A stretch of DNA of 64,000 bases, taken from NCBI RefSeq assembly GCF_014212135.1, contig NZ_JACJVQ010000008.1, forward strand, positions 310,001 through 374,000, in the 5' to 3' direction. A program made the position numbers and the translations under genes. This DNA comes from Cohnella thailandensis. Lineage in GTDB: Bacteria > Bacillota > Bacilli > Paenibacillales > Paenibacillaceae. The notes beneath the pieces were generated by a model. The model was not told the DNA's origin. It searched no databases and saw nothing but the letters and a program-made list of their open reading frames with translations. Below are positions 1 through 7,465 of this stretch, in pieces. Position 1 is the first letter of the stretch; each line of letters opens with the position of its first letter.

Positions 1-74
1 TCGGGACGGGCAATTCCACGCTATGAGTACCGTTAGGCATGAGTGCGCACTTCCTTATCTAGTTAAAATGTCGA

Positions 75-1712
75 TTAGATACTCTTGGCTTCCGACTTGG
101 CTGCGGCGAGGCCCGCCAGGTACCCGAACGTCATCGCCGGACCGATCGTTCCGCCCGCGCTGACGTAGGTTTGGCCCAGGATGCCCATCGCCGCGTTGCC
201 GGCCGCGTACAACCCGTCGATCGGCTTGCCGCGCAGGCTGATCACTTGCCCGTTCGCGTTGATGCGCGGTCCGCCGTTCGTGCCGAGCGCGCCGAAGTAG
301 ATCGGCAGCGCGTAGAACGGAGCCTTCTCGATAGGGCCGATGTTCGCCGCCGCGTTCCCGCCGCCTCCCGGCAGGTTCTCGAAGAACGTCGTGCCGCGAT
401 GGAAGTCCGGATCGATTCCCTTGGCCGCGTTCTCGTTCCAGCGCTTGACGGTCGCTTCCAGCCCGTCCGGATCGACGCCGATTCGCTCGGCCAGCTCGCG
501 GATCGATTCCGCGCGGTCGACCCAATCCGGAGTCTCCTCGCCCGGCATCATCGTGATGATCATCTGGCTGTCCTTGAGCTGCTGGTCGAAAATCATCCAA
601 ACCGGCGGCTCGTTCGGCCATTCGAGGGCAACGGGATCGTATTGATAGAACGCCTTCGGCATGTCGTTGTACGTCGCGCCCTCATGGACGAACCGCTTGC
701 CGTACCGGTTGACGACGATGCTGTTCGGGCCCATGCGCCCGCCGCCGAGCTGGTTCATGACGCGATCCTCGTATTCGAACGTCGGATCCTGCATCGTCGG
801 GTACCACCAGGCTTCGCTCATGTTGCCTAGTGCCGCCCCCGCCTCCATGGCCATGATCAGGCCGTCTCCGTCGTTGCCGGCCGGAGACAGCGGATGCGTG
901 ATCTGCCCCTTCAGGAACGTCTTGACGAGCTCCTGATTCCACTCGAAGCCGCCGGAAGCCAGAATGACGCCTTTTCTCGCCCCGATACAGAGCTTCTTGT
1001 CCCCTTGATTCGCGACGACGCCGATGACGGAGCCCTCTTCGTCAAGCACAAGCTCCTTGCCCGGAGTCTCCAGCAGAGTCTCCACCCCTCGATCAAGCAG
1101 AGTCTTAAACATTGGCGCGATCAGAGCGCGTCCCATCGTGACGATGTTGTTCTCCATGCGCTCGGCGATCTTCGCGAAGTCGACACCGCCGACCGCGCCG
1201 CCTTCTTCGAGCGTAAGCGGCGGGAAAATCGGGTTCTGGCGAATCTTGAAGCCCCACTCCCCGAGCTCGTTCAAGTTATAGGGAATCGGATCGAGCGAAC
1301 GTCCGCTCTTCGCGCCTTCGAGATAGCCGTAATAGGAGGGATACCCGAGCGGAGGCGCGAACCGAAGCGGCGTATTCTCGTGCAGGAAATCGATCATCCG
1401 GTGTCCCTGGTCCACGAATACCTCCACGAGCGCCGGATCCGGCTCCTTGCCCCCGGTCAAACGGCGGATGTACGTGAGCGCTTCTTCCCGGGAATCCTCG
1501 ATGCCGCCCTCCTTCATATAACGGTTCATCGCGATCCACGGAATCCCGCCCGAGAAAGCCGTCGTCCCGCCGATTTGCGAGGTTTTCTCCAGAACGAGCA
1601 CTTCCGCGCCTTGAACGCTGGCCGTCACGGCCGCCGCTAGCGCCGCGCCGCCGGTTCCGAGAACGACCACGTCGACTTCGCGATCCCACTGAGCTGGCTT
1701 TTTGGCTGGCAT
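75..1712 (-). CDS. FAD-dependent dehydrogenase (fumarate reductase / 3-ketosteroid dehydrogenase-like flavoprotein)
   Basis: The 545-residue protein is a soluble flavoprotein of the FAD_binding_2 superfamily. It begins with a hydrophobic strand and dinucleotide-binding loop (VVVLGTGGAALAAA, about residues 15-28), then LEKTSQIGGTT, which binds the FAD adenosine and pyrophosphate. Near the C-terminus, GLYAAGNAAMG followed by SAGGTIGPAMTFG (about 500-530) is the second FAD contact typical of 3-ketosteroid-delta1-dehydrogenase-like enzymes. Length fits that family. There is no signal peptide or heme motif, so it is not a secreted flavocytochrome. The substrate cannot be read from sequence; an enone or steroid-like compound is only family-based inference. 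It is transcribed away from the TetR gene at 1951, and paired palindromes between them suggest TetR control. The start has only a weak purine-rich upstream stretch. Confidence 0.85.
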   Translation of the reverse strand: MPAKKPAQWDREVDVVVLGTGGAALAAAVTASVQGAEVLVLEKTSQIGGTTAFSGGIPWIAMNRYMKEGGIEDSREEALTYIRRLTGGKEPDPALVEVFVDQGHRMIDFLHENTPLRFAPPLGYPSYYGYLEGAKSGRSLDPIPYNLNELGEWGFKIRQNPIFPPLTLEEGGAVGGVDFAKIAERMENNIVTMGRALIAPMFKTLLDRGVETLLETPGKELVLDEEGSVIGVVANQGDKKLCIGARKGVILASGGFEWNQELVKTFLKGQITHPLSPAGNDGDGLIMAMEAGAALGNMSEAWWYPTMQDPTFEYEDRVMNQLGGGRMGPNSIVVNRYGKRFVHEGATYNDMPKAFYQYDPVALEWPNEPPVWMIFDQQLKDSQMIITMMPGEETPDWVDRAESIRELAERIGVDPDGLEATVKRWNENAAKGIDPDFHRGTTFFENLPGGGGNAAANIGPIEKAPFYALPIYFGALGTNGGPRINANGQVISLRGKPIDGLYAAGNAAMGILGQTYVSAGGTIGPAMTFGYLAGLAAAKSEAKSI

Positions 1713-1819
1713 GTTCGAACATCTCCAATCCGCATAAGAAATCGGCGGTCGTCAAACCCCTCATGTAAGCGTTGTCTTAAGTGTTCAAAAAAAGAAGAGC
1801 ACCACGTCCAACAACAAAA

Positions 1820-1856
1820 TGATAGTTTAACTATCACCGTGATATAAATCATATCA
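1820..1856. promoter_or_regulatory. two TetR-type palindromic operators
   Basis: Two 17-bp inverted repeats stand 20 bp apart, centre to centre: TGATAGTTTAACTATCA (1820-1836) and TGATATAAATCATATCA (1840-1856). Both begin and end with the half-site TGATA/TATCA. They lie between the divergent flavoprotein and TetR genes, the usual place for a TetR autoregulatory operator. Binding is inferred from position and symmetry. Confidence 0.6.
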
Positions 1857-1950
1857 GACGACTTTCGATTTGGCAATTCGGTTGTTGCCTTCCGTATCAG
1901 AGGCTATAATACAAAAAAGAGATCTCGCATCGGAATGAGAGGCTAGTCGA

Positions 1951-2604
1951 ATGGATCCCAAAACGAGGTACGAGAACGAGCGTCTCGCCGGCAAGGAAAG
2001 CCGGGAGCGGGCGATTCTCGAAGCCGCCGAGCAAGTGTTCACCAACAAAGGCATCGAGAAAGCGACCATGCAGGACGTCGCGAACGAGGCGAACGTCGGC
2101 ATCGCTACCGTTTTCCGGTTTTTCCCGAAGAAGGACAAGCTCATTCTCGCCGTCGCCACCCGGAAGATGGAGGACGTGCTGAGCGACTTCCGCGAAATCG
2201 CCGAGTTCAACGTCCCCTGCCTGAAAAAAATAGAGCTCTTGTTCGATAAATTCTCTTTCTTGGAGAGGCATGCCCAGGTCAAGCTTCTCGAGAACTTCGA
2301 CAGCTACGTCGCCCATCTGACGGAACCGCTCGAGGATATCGAGAGCTATAACTCCGTTTATCAGGAGATCTCGCATGTGTTCGCTTCCATCGCGGAGCAA
2401 GGCGCCAAGGACGGTTCGATTCGTCCCGACGTCTCCGCTCAGGATGTCCTGACGACGATTATCAACGTCTTTGGAATCTTCGCCCGCAAGCTTACCCTCC
2501 TGAGCCATATTCCCGTCGCCCGCCAAGACTTCCCCCCGGAGCGGCAGCTTACCGTTCTGAAGGAGATTTTCCTATCCTATCTTCGCAATCCGAATCAAGC
2601 TTGA
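1951..2604 (+). CDS. TetR/AcrR family transcriptional regulator
   Basis: The 217-residue protein has an N-terminal TetR helix-turn-helix (about residues 15-62: SRERAILEAAEQVFTNKG, then the recognition segment NVGIATVFRFFPKKD), followed by an all-helical ligand-binding domain without a recognisable ligand motif. Size is typical of the family. It is divergent from the flavoprotein gene at 75-1712, with palindromes between, so it probably represses that gene and itself until a substrate-like ligand binds. A strong terminator abuts its stop codon. The ATG at 1951 is preceded by a modest GAGAGG ribosome binding site. Confidence 0.85.
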   Translation: MDPKTRYENERLAGKESRERAILEAAEQVFTNKGIEKATMQDVANEANVGIATVFRFFPKKDKLILAVATRKMEDVLSDFREIAEFNVPCLKKIELLFDKFSFLERHAQVKLLENFDSYVAHLTEPLEDIESYNSVYQEISHVFASIAEQGAKDGSIRPDVSAQDVLTTIINVFGIFARKLTLLSHIPVARQDFPPERQLTVLKEIFLSYLRNPNQA

Positions 2605-2627
2605 AGGGGCTCGCCCCTTCTTTTTTT
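2603..2627 (+). terminator. rho-independent terminator after TetR gene
   Basis: GAAGGGGC, loop TC, GCCCCTTC and then seven T residues. The stem begins inside the TGA stop codon of the TetR gene. Confidence 0.9.
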
Positions 2628-2644
2628 ACCAGCTTGCGCAAAAA

Positions 2645-2677
2645 TAGATGCATATGCTACTATTGCATATGCATCTA
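2645..2677. promoter_or_regulatory. MarR operator upstream of its own gene
   Basis: A perfect 13-bp inverted repeat, TAGATGCATATGC / GCATATGCATCTA, separated by 7 bp, lies 27 bp upstream of the MarR start codon. A near copy stands before the membrane protein at 3239. An in-frame ATG inside the left arm (2648) is better read as operator sequence than as the gene start. Confidence 0.7.
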
Positions 2678-2704
2678 ATCGGACGGCAAAAGGAGCATAT
2701 CGTC

Positions 2705-3136
2705 ATGACGAATCGCATACCCCCGGACACGCTCGGCTATCTATTGTCGCGAACCTACTATGCCTATAAGAAGGCTGCCACGAAGGCGGTTGCCTCTTAC
2801 GACATCACGCCCGAGCAATACGGGATCCTTCATCGTCTCAGCTATCGGGAAGCGATCTCCCAGAAGGAGCTTGCCGAGCTGCACGCCCGCGACCAGACCG
2901 CCGTCGGCAAGATCATCGATAAGCTGGAGAGAAAGAAGCTCGTCATCCGCAACACCGATCCGAGAGACCGCCGGGCGGTGCTCCTCTACTTGACCGAAGA
3001 GGGCAAGCAGTTGATCCATCGGCTCAATGCCGTCATGCAGGAGACGGAGAGCCAAGCCGTCGCGGGCTTGGCGGATTCCGAGGTCGAACGGTTCCTGGAT
3101 ACGATGAACGCGATTTTCCGCAATGTGCACGAATGA
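2705..3136 (+). CDS. MarR family transcriptional regulator
   Basis: The 143-residue protein is a typical MarR winged helix. It has an N-terminal dimerisation helix (LGYLLSRTYYAYKKAATKAV), helices covering ITPEQYGILHRLSYREAISQKELAELH, a recognition helix near DQTAVGKIIDKLERKKLV and the wing NTDPRDRRAVLLYLTEEG (about 70-100). I chose ATG 2705 because AAAGGAG stands 8-10 bases before it and because the upstream alternative begins inside the operator palindrome. The same TAGATGCA palindrome precedes this gene and the membrane protein at 3239, so the regulator probably controls both. The inducing ligand is unknown. Confidence 0.88.
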   Translation: MTNRIPPDTLGYLLSRTYYAYKKAATKAVASYDITPEQYGILHRLSYREAISQKELAELHARDQTAVGKIIDKLERKKLVIRNTDPRDRRAVLLYLTEEGKQLIHRLNAVMQETESQAVAGLADSEVERFLDTMNAIFRNVHE

Positions 3137-3152
3137 ATGATGCCCCTTCAAG

Positions 3153-3169
3153 ACGCCTCAGGCGTTTTG
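3153..3169 (+). terminator. short hairpin after MarR gene
   Basis: ACGCC, loop TCA, GGCGT and TTTTG, 16 bases after the MarR stop. It is short and probably leaky, so the downstream gene could be partly co-transcribed. Confidence 0.5.
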
Positions 3170-3179
3170 TCCGCCCAAA

Positions 3180-3197
3180 TAGATGCACATGCATTTA
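3180..3197. promoter_or_regulatory. second MarR-type operator
   Basis: TAGATGCA-CA-TGCATTTA is an almost perfect palindrome that shares TAGATGCA and ATGCAT with the operator before the MarR gene. It lies 41 bp upstream of the membrane protein start at 3239. The shared motif is the evidence that both genes form one regulon. Confidence 0.6.
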
Positions 3198-3238
3198 ATT
3201 ATAAATAAGAGAGATCTAAAGGAGCCTAAAGAGAAATC

Positions 3239-4306
3239 ATGTCTGCTTTTAAAACGTATCTGAAATGCCATCCTACGAGAATCGGCCTCATCTTCGCGCT
3301 GCTTGTCCCCATGCTGTTTACGCTCGTTTGGATGACGGGCTATCGCGGTGCGGATACCCGCATCGACCGGATTCACGCGGCTTTCGTGAACGAAGCCGGA
3401 GCCGAAGGAGAAGCCGCCTTGACTCGAATGATGAGTGCCGCGCCTTTCCATTCCCATGAGGCGGAGAGCTTGGACGATGCCCGGAATCGCATGGGCGACG
3501 GCGAATGGGATATGGTCGTTAGGATTCCCGATACGTTCTCCGAAGGACGCGGGGAGATCGTATTCGAGATTACGGAAGATGCTTCCGACGTCGTCAAATC
3601 GATGCTGGAAGGAGCGGCGCGGCAGCTGACGGACGGCTTGTCGGCGAACGTGGAGACGAACGCCGTGCAGGCGAATCTTGTCCGCACCTATGCGGCGGGA
3701 GACTTCTCGGAGTCGATCCTTCCGATGCTGCTCGGCTTCATTCCTTATATCGCGATGATGACCGCCAATATCCAGTTCAACCTGAGCTCCAATATTCTCA
3801 AGCGCGCGATGCCTAAATGGTCCTTGTTCTGGAGCCGCCAGGCGCTGCTTGTCGTCGTGGCTGTCGTTTTGTCCGTATTGTTAACCGCCGTCACCCGGTT
3901 ATTCGTCGACCCGGCGAGCTCCTTCGGCGCGATGTTCGGCTTCCAGCTGATGCTTGTCGTTGCCTGTCTCGCGACGACGCAGATGGCCTTCGCCCTCTTC
4001 GGCCCGGTCGGACCGCTGTTTAACGTCGCGCTGGTTCCGTTCCAGCTGATGACGGCGGGGAACATTATCTCCTCCGAGATGCTGACCCCCTTCTATCGCC
4101 AAATCGGCAGCTTCCTTCCGGCCTCGAACGGAATCGAAGGGTTCATGCACCTGATCTACGGGGGACAATCGGCCGGGGCCGAAGCGCTCCATCTGGCCCT
4201 CATTGCCATAGTCGCTTGGGGGATTACGCTCGGGAAGCAGTTTATCGAGAAGAAACCGCAAGCCGTTGCGGGCGGTATGCCTCAAGGCGCGGGAGCCGCT
4301 CATTAA
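3239..4306 (+). CDS. ABC-2 / DUF3533-type membrane protein (YhgE-Pip-like topology)
   Basis: The 355-residue protein has one N-terminal membrane segment (IGLIFALLVPMLFTLVWMTG, about residues 14-33). Next comes an extracytoplasmic region of about 130 residues with a DxVVRIPDTFSEG segment, then five or so further membrane segments from about residue 160 to 330 (for example LLVVVAVVLSVLLTAVTRLF). This one-plus-five layout with an outside loop after the first helix is that of ABC-2-like permeases of the YhgE/DUF3533 type. These are often linked to export of toxic compounds, but their substrates are mostly unknown. It follows a MarR gene and carries a matching operator, which supports a drug- or stress-inducible efflux role. 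No ATPase gene is adjacent. The start is preceded by AGGAGCC at a suitable distance. Confidence 0.65.
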   Translation: MSAFKTYLKCHPTRIGLIFALLVPMLFTLVWMTGYRGADTRIDRIHAAFVNEAGAEGEAALTRMMSAAPFHSHEAESLDDARNRMGDGEWDMVVRIPDTFSEGRGEIVFEITEDASDVVKSMLEGAARQLTDGLSANVETNAVQANLVRTYAAGDFSESILPMLLGFIPYIAMMTANIQFNLSSNILKRAMPKWSLFWSRQALLVVVAVVLSVLLTAVTRLFVDPASSFGAMFGFQLMLVVACLATTQMAFALFGPVGPLFNVALVPFQLMTAGNIISSEMLTPFYRQIGSFLPASNGIEGFMHLIYGGQSAGAEALHLALIAIVAWGITLGKQFIEKKPQAVAGGMPQGAGAAH

Positions 4307-4313
4307 CGAAACG

Positions 4314-4346
4314 CGGCGCGGCAGGGGTTATTCCCTTGCCGCGCCG
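4314..4346. terminator. bidirectional GC-rich hairpin between convergent genes
   Basis: CGGCGCGGC-A-GGG pairs with CCC-TT-GCCGCGCCG around a TTATT loop. It follows the membrane protein gene (plus strand), and the TAA stop of the convergent TetR gene sits in the loop. The flanking T tracts are short. Confidence 0.6.
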
Positions 4347-4942
4347 TTGCGCTTTACATAAACTTGCGGAGTACTGAACTTTAGAATCTCGACGAGCTGC
4401 TCGCCCATATAGGAGGCAGGAAGCTCGAAATCGCTGTCGATCCACTCCAGGATAAGGCCGATGATTCCGTGAATCCGATACGTGCCGAACAGCTTGGTGT
4501 CGATGTGCGCGTCGCGTTCCGTCACGATAAACTCGAAATCCTTGCGGAACAGCCGATCCATCCGCCTCGTTAACGTCTCGCGAAAATTGTAGTTCGTTCG
4601 GGGATCCAGCATCACCTTGTAGAACGTTCGATTTTCCGTAAAATGATCGAACAGAACGATGGACGAGCCCGGAAGCTCGTTAAAATCGACCATGGACATT
4701 CCCGCGTAAGGCCGCCGGTACGCCTCCGTCATCCGCTCGAACATCTCCTCGATCATCTCGTCCAGCAAGTCCTCCTTCTGCTCGTAATGAGCATAGAAGG
4801 TCCCTCTCGTGCAATCCGCGTGGCTAACGAGCTCGGTGATGCTGATCTGTTGGAAGCTCTTCTCTTGCATCAGGGTTAATAAGGACGACTTGAGAATTTC
4901 TTTGGTTTTGCGGACCCGCCGATCCGGATAGGGAACCGTCAT
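4328..4942 (-). CDS. TetR family transcriptional regulator
   Basis: The 204-residue protein has an N-terminal TetR DNA-binding region (RRVRKTKEILKSSLLTLMQE, then ISITELVSHADCTRGTFYAHYEQKEDLLDEM, about residues 8-55) and a C-terminal helical domain of the TetR_C_8 kind, ending in IIGLILEWIDSDFELPASYMGEQL. Low-molecular-weight regulators with this C-terminus are common in Bacillales. It is divergent from the SDR gene at 5107, with about 160 bp between start codons and a repeated TATCG(A/T)ACAGTT motif in the gap, so it probably represses the SDR gene. Its stop codon lies within the terminator hairpin shared with the convergent membrane-protein gene. Confidence 0.85.
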   Translation of the reverse strand: MTVPYPDRRVRKTKEILKSSLLTLMQEKSFQQISITELVSHADCTRGTFYAHYEQKEDLLDEMIEEMFERMTEAYRRPYAGMSMVDFNELPGSSIVLFDHFTENRTFYKVMLDPRTNYNFRETLTRRMDRLFRKDFEFIVTERDAHIDTKLFGTYRIHGIIGLILEWIDSDFELPASYMGEQLVEILKFSTPQVYVKRNGAARE

Positions 4943-4974
4943 GCCTGATCTCCTTCGATTGCCTTTGTTACTTT

Positions 4975-5061
4975 TATCGAACAGTTTTCGGGATTTTGTA
5001 AGGTATCGTACAGTTCTATCATTATTGCATATTCAATGTTTCTCCGCTAAGAGCCTATAAT
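4975..5061. promoter_or_regulatory. TetR/SDR divergent control region
   Basis: Two direct copies of TATCG(A/T)ACAGTT (4975-4986 and 5004-5015) lie 29 bp apart in the gap. On the plus strand TTCAAT (5032-5037) and a perfect TATAAT (5056-5061), 18 bp apart, form a likely promoter for the SDR gene. Assignment of the repeats as TetR sites is inference. Confidence 0.45.
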
Positions 5062-5106
5062 AAAACCGTTTGGCAAGGACATCTTAGAAGAAAGCAGGGA
5101 TCCCAT

Positions 5107-5871
5107 ATGGCTAGATTGCAGGGAAAAGTAGCGGTCGTAACGGGAGCGGGCTCCGGCATGGGGCGCGCGACGGCGATCCTGTTCGCGAAGGAAGGCGCCA
5201 AGGTCGTCCTCGCGGAATTCAACGAAGCTTCGATGAACGATACGCTCGAACAAATCAAGGCGGCGGGCGGCACGGCCGTCGCGATCAAGACCGACGTATC
5301 CAAGGAAGCGGACGTCGACGCCATGATCCAGAAGGCGCTCGACGAGTATGGCCAGCTGGACGTGCTGGCGAACATCGCGGGCATCTTCGACGCGATGTCC
5401 TCCGTCGAGAACACGTCGAACGAGCTGTTCAACCGCGTCATGGGCGTTAACCTGAACGGCCAATTCTTCGCTTGCCGCACGGCGATCAAGGTGTTCAACA
5501 AGCAAGCGACGGGCGGCACGATCGTAAACGTCGCTTCCATCGCCGGCTACCTCGGCGCTCGCGGCGGCGCGGCTTACACGATGTCGAAGCATGCCGCCAT
5601 CGGCCTCACCAAGAACATCGCCGCCTTCTACGGCCGCGAGAACGGCAAGATCCGCGCGAACGTCATCGCTCCGGGCTCCATCGCGACCGGCATGACGGCG
5701 AATCTGGGCACGCTGGATCCGCTCGGCGCGGTCACGTTCGGCGACCTCGGCCCGTTCAACGGCGGCGAAGCGGAAGACATCGCGAATACCGCGCTGTTCC
5801 TCGCTTCGGACGAGTCCAAGTTCATCAACGGCGAAGTCGTCACGGTCGACGGCGCTTGGACGGCTCGATAA
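5107..5871 (+). CDS. short-chain dehydrogenase/reductase (SDR)
   Basis: The 254-residue protein is a classical SDR. The cofactor loop VTGAGSGMGRA (about residues 12-22) fits TGxxxGxG. NIAG (about 88-91) stabilises the central sheet. NVASIAGYLG with YTMSK (about 139-162) supplies the catalytic Ser, Tyr and Lys. GSIATGM and the C-terminal GEVVTVDGAWTAR complete the fold. An acidic residue (AEFN) ends the second strand, which favours NAD over NADP. The substrate is unknown. The gene faces a TetR regulator and is followed by its own terminator, so it is probably a single-gene unit. The ATG lies behind AGAAAGCAGGG, a fair ribosome binding site. Confidence 0.9.
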   Translation: MARLQGKVAVVTGAGSGMGRATAILFAKEGAKVVLAEFNEASMNDTLEQIKAAGGTAVAIKTDVSKEADVDAMIQKALDEYGQLDVLANIAGIFDAMSSVENTSNELFNRVMGVNLNGQFFACRTAIKVFNKQATGGTIVNVASIAGYLGARGGAAYTMSKHAAIGLTKNIAAFYGRENGKIRANVIAPGSIATGMTANLGTLDPLGAVTFGDLGPFNGGEAEDIANTALFLASDESKFINGEVVTVDGAWTAR

Positions 5872-5900
5872 GGAGCGAATATTCCCATGATTACGGAAGA

Positions 5901-5929
5901 AACAGGTGCGGGATGCGCCTGTTTCTTTT
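5901..5929 (+). terminator. rho-independent terminator after SDR gene
   Basis: AACAGGTGC, loop GGGAT, GCGCCTGTT and TCTTTTG, 30 bases after the SDR stop. One G-U pair lies in the stem. Confidence 0.75.
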
Positions 5930-5979
5930 GTTTATGGCTATGTTAAACCTAATTTCGGAGGGGCCGGGGCGGCTAACGG

Positions 5980-6162
5980 TAACGGACACCAGCGACGCTT
6001 AAAATCTTAAAACCAACCTTCGAAAACTCTAACGGTCACCAGAAACCCTTAGAGCTCAAAAATGGCTGTTTAAAGCAGGAAAACACACTCTAAGCGTCGC
6101 TAATGTCCGTTATATTTTGAAAATGTCTTTTTTGCGCTTCTAAGCGTCTCTTGTGTCCGTTA
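5980..6162. repeat. 183-bp four-arm intergenic element (copy A)
   Basis: Four related 22-bp arms occupy 5980-6001 and 6030-6051 (forward) and 6091-6112 and 6141-6162 (inverted). Forward arms start TAACGG and end CTTA; inverted arms start TAAGCG and end TCCGTTA. Arm 1 matches the reverse complement of arm 4, and of arm 3, at 20 of 22 positions. Arm starts are spaced 50, 61 and 50 bp. The element could fold into two concentric 22-bp stems with 28-base internal loops and a 39-base apical loop. The gap 5872-6276 holds only this element and the SDR terminator. The same geometry recurs at 59290-59472. Confidence 0.85.
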
Positions 6163-6276
6163 GCCGCCGAGGGTTGCGACATTGAAATCTACTAGCAGAC
6201 TGTGAGTTCACTTCTTCGAGCCGCAGGAATCCTGCTGAAGCCCCCTGATTTTATTCAACTAACGAGGAACATTAGC

Positions 6277-6636
6277 TTAACACTTCGTTTGAAAATCCAC
6301 TTTTCCATCCAAGACGGCTTGCAGGAATTTTTTCGATTTGCTGATACGCTTCTGGAATTCATCCATTTCTTCGATTTTTCGTTCGACCATTTTCTTCTTT
6401 GCCTCGTAAGATAAATCCAGTTGTTGATTGACTAGCAAACTTATCTCCTCAATAGAAAAACCTACGGATAAAAGCGACTTTACGTCGTCAAGAAAATCAA
6501 CGATCTCATCCGAGTAAATCCGATAATTGTTTTCATCTCTTCTAACAAACATGTCCGGAATTAGGTTTTTACGTTCATAAAATCTCAGTGTCGATATGGG
6601 CAAACCCGTTATTTTGGAAACCTCGTTTATTTTCAT
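6277..6636 (-). CDS. MerR family transcriptional regulator
   Basis: The 119-residue protein starts with a MerR winged helix (MKINEVSKITGLPISTLRFYERKN, quoted here only to residue 24 in part: MKINEVSKITGLPIS then TLRFYERKNLIPD). The second wing region contains RRDENNYRIYSDEIVDFL. A long dimerisation helix (YEAKKKMVERKIEEMDEFQKR, residues about 80-100) follows. The C-terminus is short and has no cysteine cluster, so it is more like the small-molecule or stress type than a metal sensor. It is divergent from the nitroreductase gene, across a promoter with the distorted 19-bp spacer that MerR proteins act on. A good AGAGGT site precedes the ATG. Confidence 0.9.
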   Translation of the reverse strand: MKINEVSKITGLPISTLRFYERKNLIPDMFVRRDENNYRIYSDEIVDFLDDVKSLLSVGFSIEEISLLVNQQLDLSYEAKKKMVERKIEEMDEFQKRISKSKKFLQAVLDGKVDFQTKC

Positions 6637-6655
6637 ATTGGACCTCTGTTAGTTA

Positions 6656-6686
6656 TTGCTATAAACCTAGGTTTATAGTTCATAAT
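6656..6686 (+). promoter_or_regulatory. MerR-type promoter and operator for the nitroreductase gene
   Basis: TTGCTA (6656-6661) and CATAAT (6681-6686) are separated by 19 bp. A perfect 20-bp palindrome, CTATAAACCTAGGTTTATAG (6659-6678), fills the spacer. A 19-bp spacer occupied by dyad symmetry is the signature of promoters activated by MerR proteins through DNA distortion. Confidence 0.8.
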
Positions 6687-6751
6687 GCGAACATGATAAC
6701 GAAAGACATCCCCCATGTCAAAAAATCAACGTTATCCAAAGGAGAGGTTTC

Positions 6752-7390
6752 ATGTTTACCCATATTCAAACTAACGATTTCGCCGGCATCGTCAAAGGAC
6801 GGCGTTCCGTGCGCCATTACGACGAGAATTTTAAAATATCGAAAGAAGAAATGAGCGAGATGATCGCGGAAGCCAGCCTGGCTCCGTCCTCCGCGAATAT
6901 GCAGCCATGGCGCGTTGTGGTGGTCGATACTCCGGAAGGAAAAGAGAAACTAAGGCCTCTTGTGCGTTTCAATACCGCGCAAAACGATACTTCATCGGCG
7001 ATGTTATTGATTTTCGGCGATACCGAAAGCTATTTGAATGCGGAGGAAATTTACAATGCGGCCGTGGAGCAAGGCAAAATGCCAGCCGATGTGCGCGATA
7101 GGCAGCTCGAAACCATCCTAACGATGTATCCGACTCTGCCGAAGGAACTGAAAGTCGAAGTCGCCAAAATCGATAGCAGCCTTTTCGCCATGCAGTTCAT
7201 GTTGGTCGCCCGTGCGCATGGGTACGACACGAATCCGATGGCGGGCTTTGAAGTCGATCAGGTAGCCAAAGCATTCGATCTTGATGAAGAACGCTATGCT
7301 CCCGTAATGATCCTCTCAATAGGAAAAGCCAAGGAAGACGGGCATGAGTCCGTTCGATTAGGCTCTGACAGGATTACCTTTTGGCGGTAA
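6752..7390 (+). CDS. nitroreductase family FMN-dependent oxidoreductase
   Basis: The 212-residue protein has the nitroreductase signature: GRRSVRHYDENF (about residues 15-26, FMN phosphate contacts), SLAPSSANMQPWRVVVVD (about 43-60) and a C-terminal KEDGHESVRLGSDRITFW. The MAGFEVDQVAKAFDL segment is typical of the subgroup that includes YodC/YdfN-like proteins. It probably uses FMN and NAD(P)H to reduce quinones or nitro compounds in the cytoplasm. Its promoter is the MerR-type one just upstream, so it is likely induced by electrophilic or quinone-like stress. A strong AAAGGAGAGG site fixes the ATG. It ends at a terminator shared with the convergent lactate dehydrogenase gene. Confidence 0.88.
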   Translation: MFTHIQTNDFAGIVKGRRSVRHYDENFKISKEEMSEMIAEASLAPSSANMQPWRVVVVDTPEGKEKLRPLVRFNTAQNDTSSAMLLIFGDTESYLNAEEIYNAAVEQGKMPADVRDRQLETILTMYPTLPKELKVEVAKIDSSLFAMQFMLVARAHGYDTNPMAGFEVDQVAKAFDLDEERYAPVMILSIGKAKEDGHESVRLGSDRITFWR

Positions 7391-7419
7391 CCGTTTATCC
7401 TTAAATCGACGGGACAAAA

Positions 7420-7463
7420 GCAAAGCCCCTTCTGTTGTCGGATCAACAGAGGGGGCGGTTTGC
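7420..7463. terminator. bidirectional terminator between nitroreductase and ldh genes
   Basis: GCAAAGCCCCTTCTGTTG pairs with CAACAGAGGGGGCGGTTTGC around a short loop. The flanks are A-rich and T-rich on both sides. It ends two bases from the lactate dehydrogenase stop codon. Confidence 0.8.
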
Positions 7464-7465
7464 TC

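Noticed and set aside
1..74. third copy of the 183-bp element cut by the window edge
   Set aside because: ACCGTTAGG near 30-37 resembles the end of an inverted arm, but only one arm could be in view and it matches poorly.
2648..2704. 19-residue N-terminal extension of the MarR protein
   Set aside because: The upstream ATG lies inside the operator palindrome and lacks a ribosome binding site; ATG 2705 has AAAGGAG.
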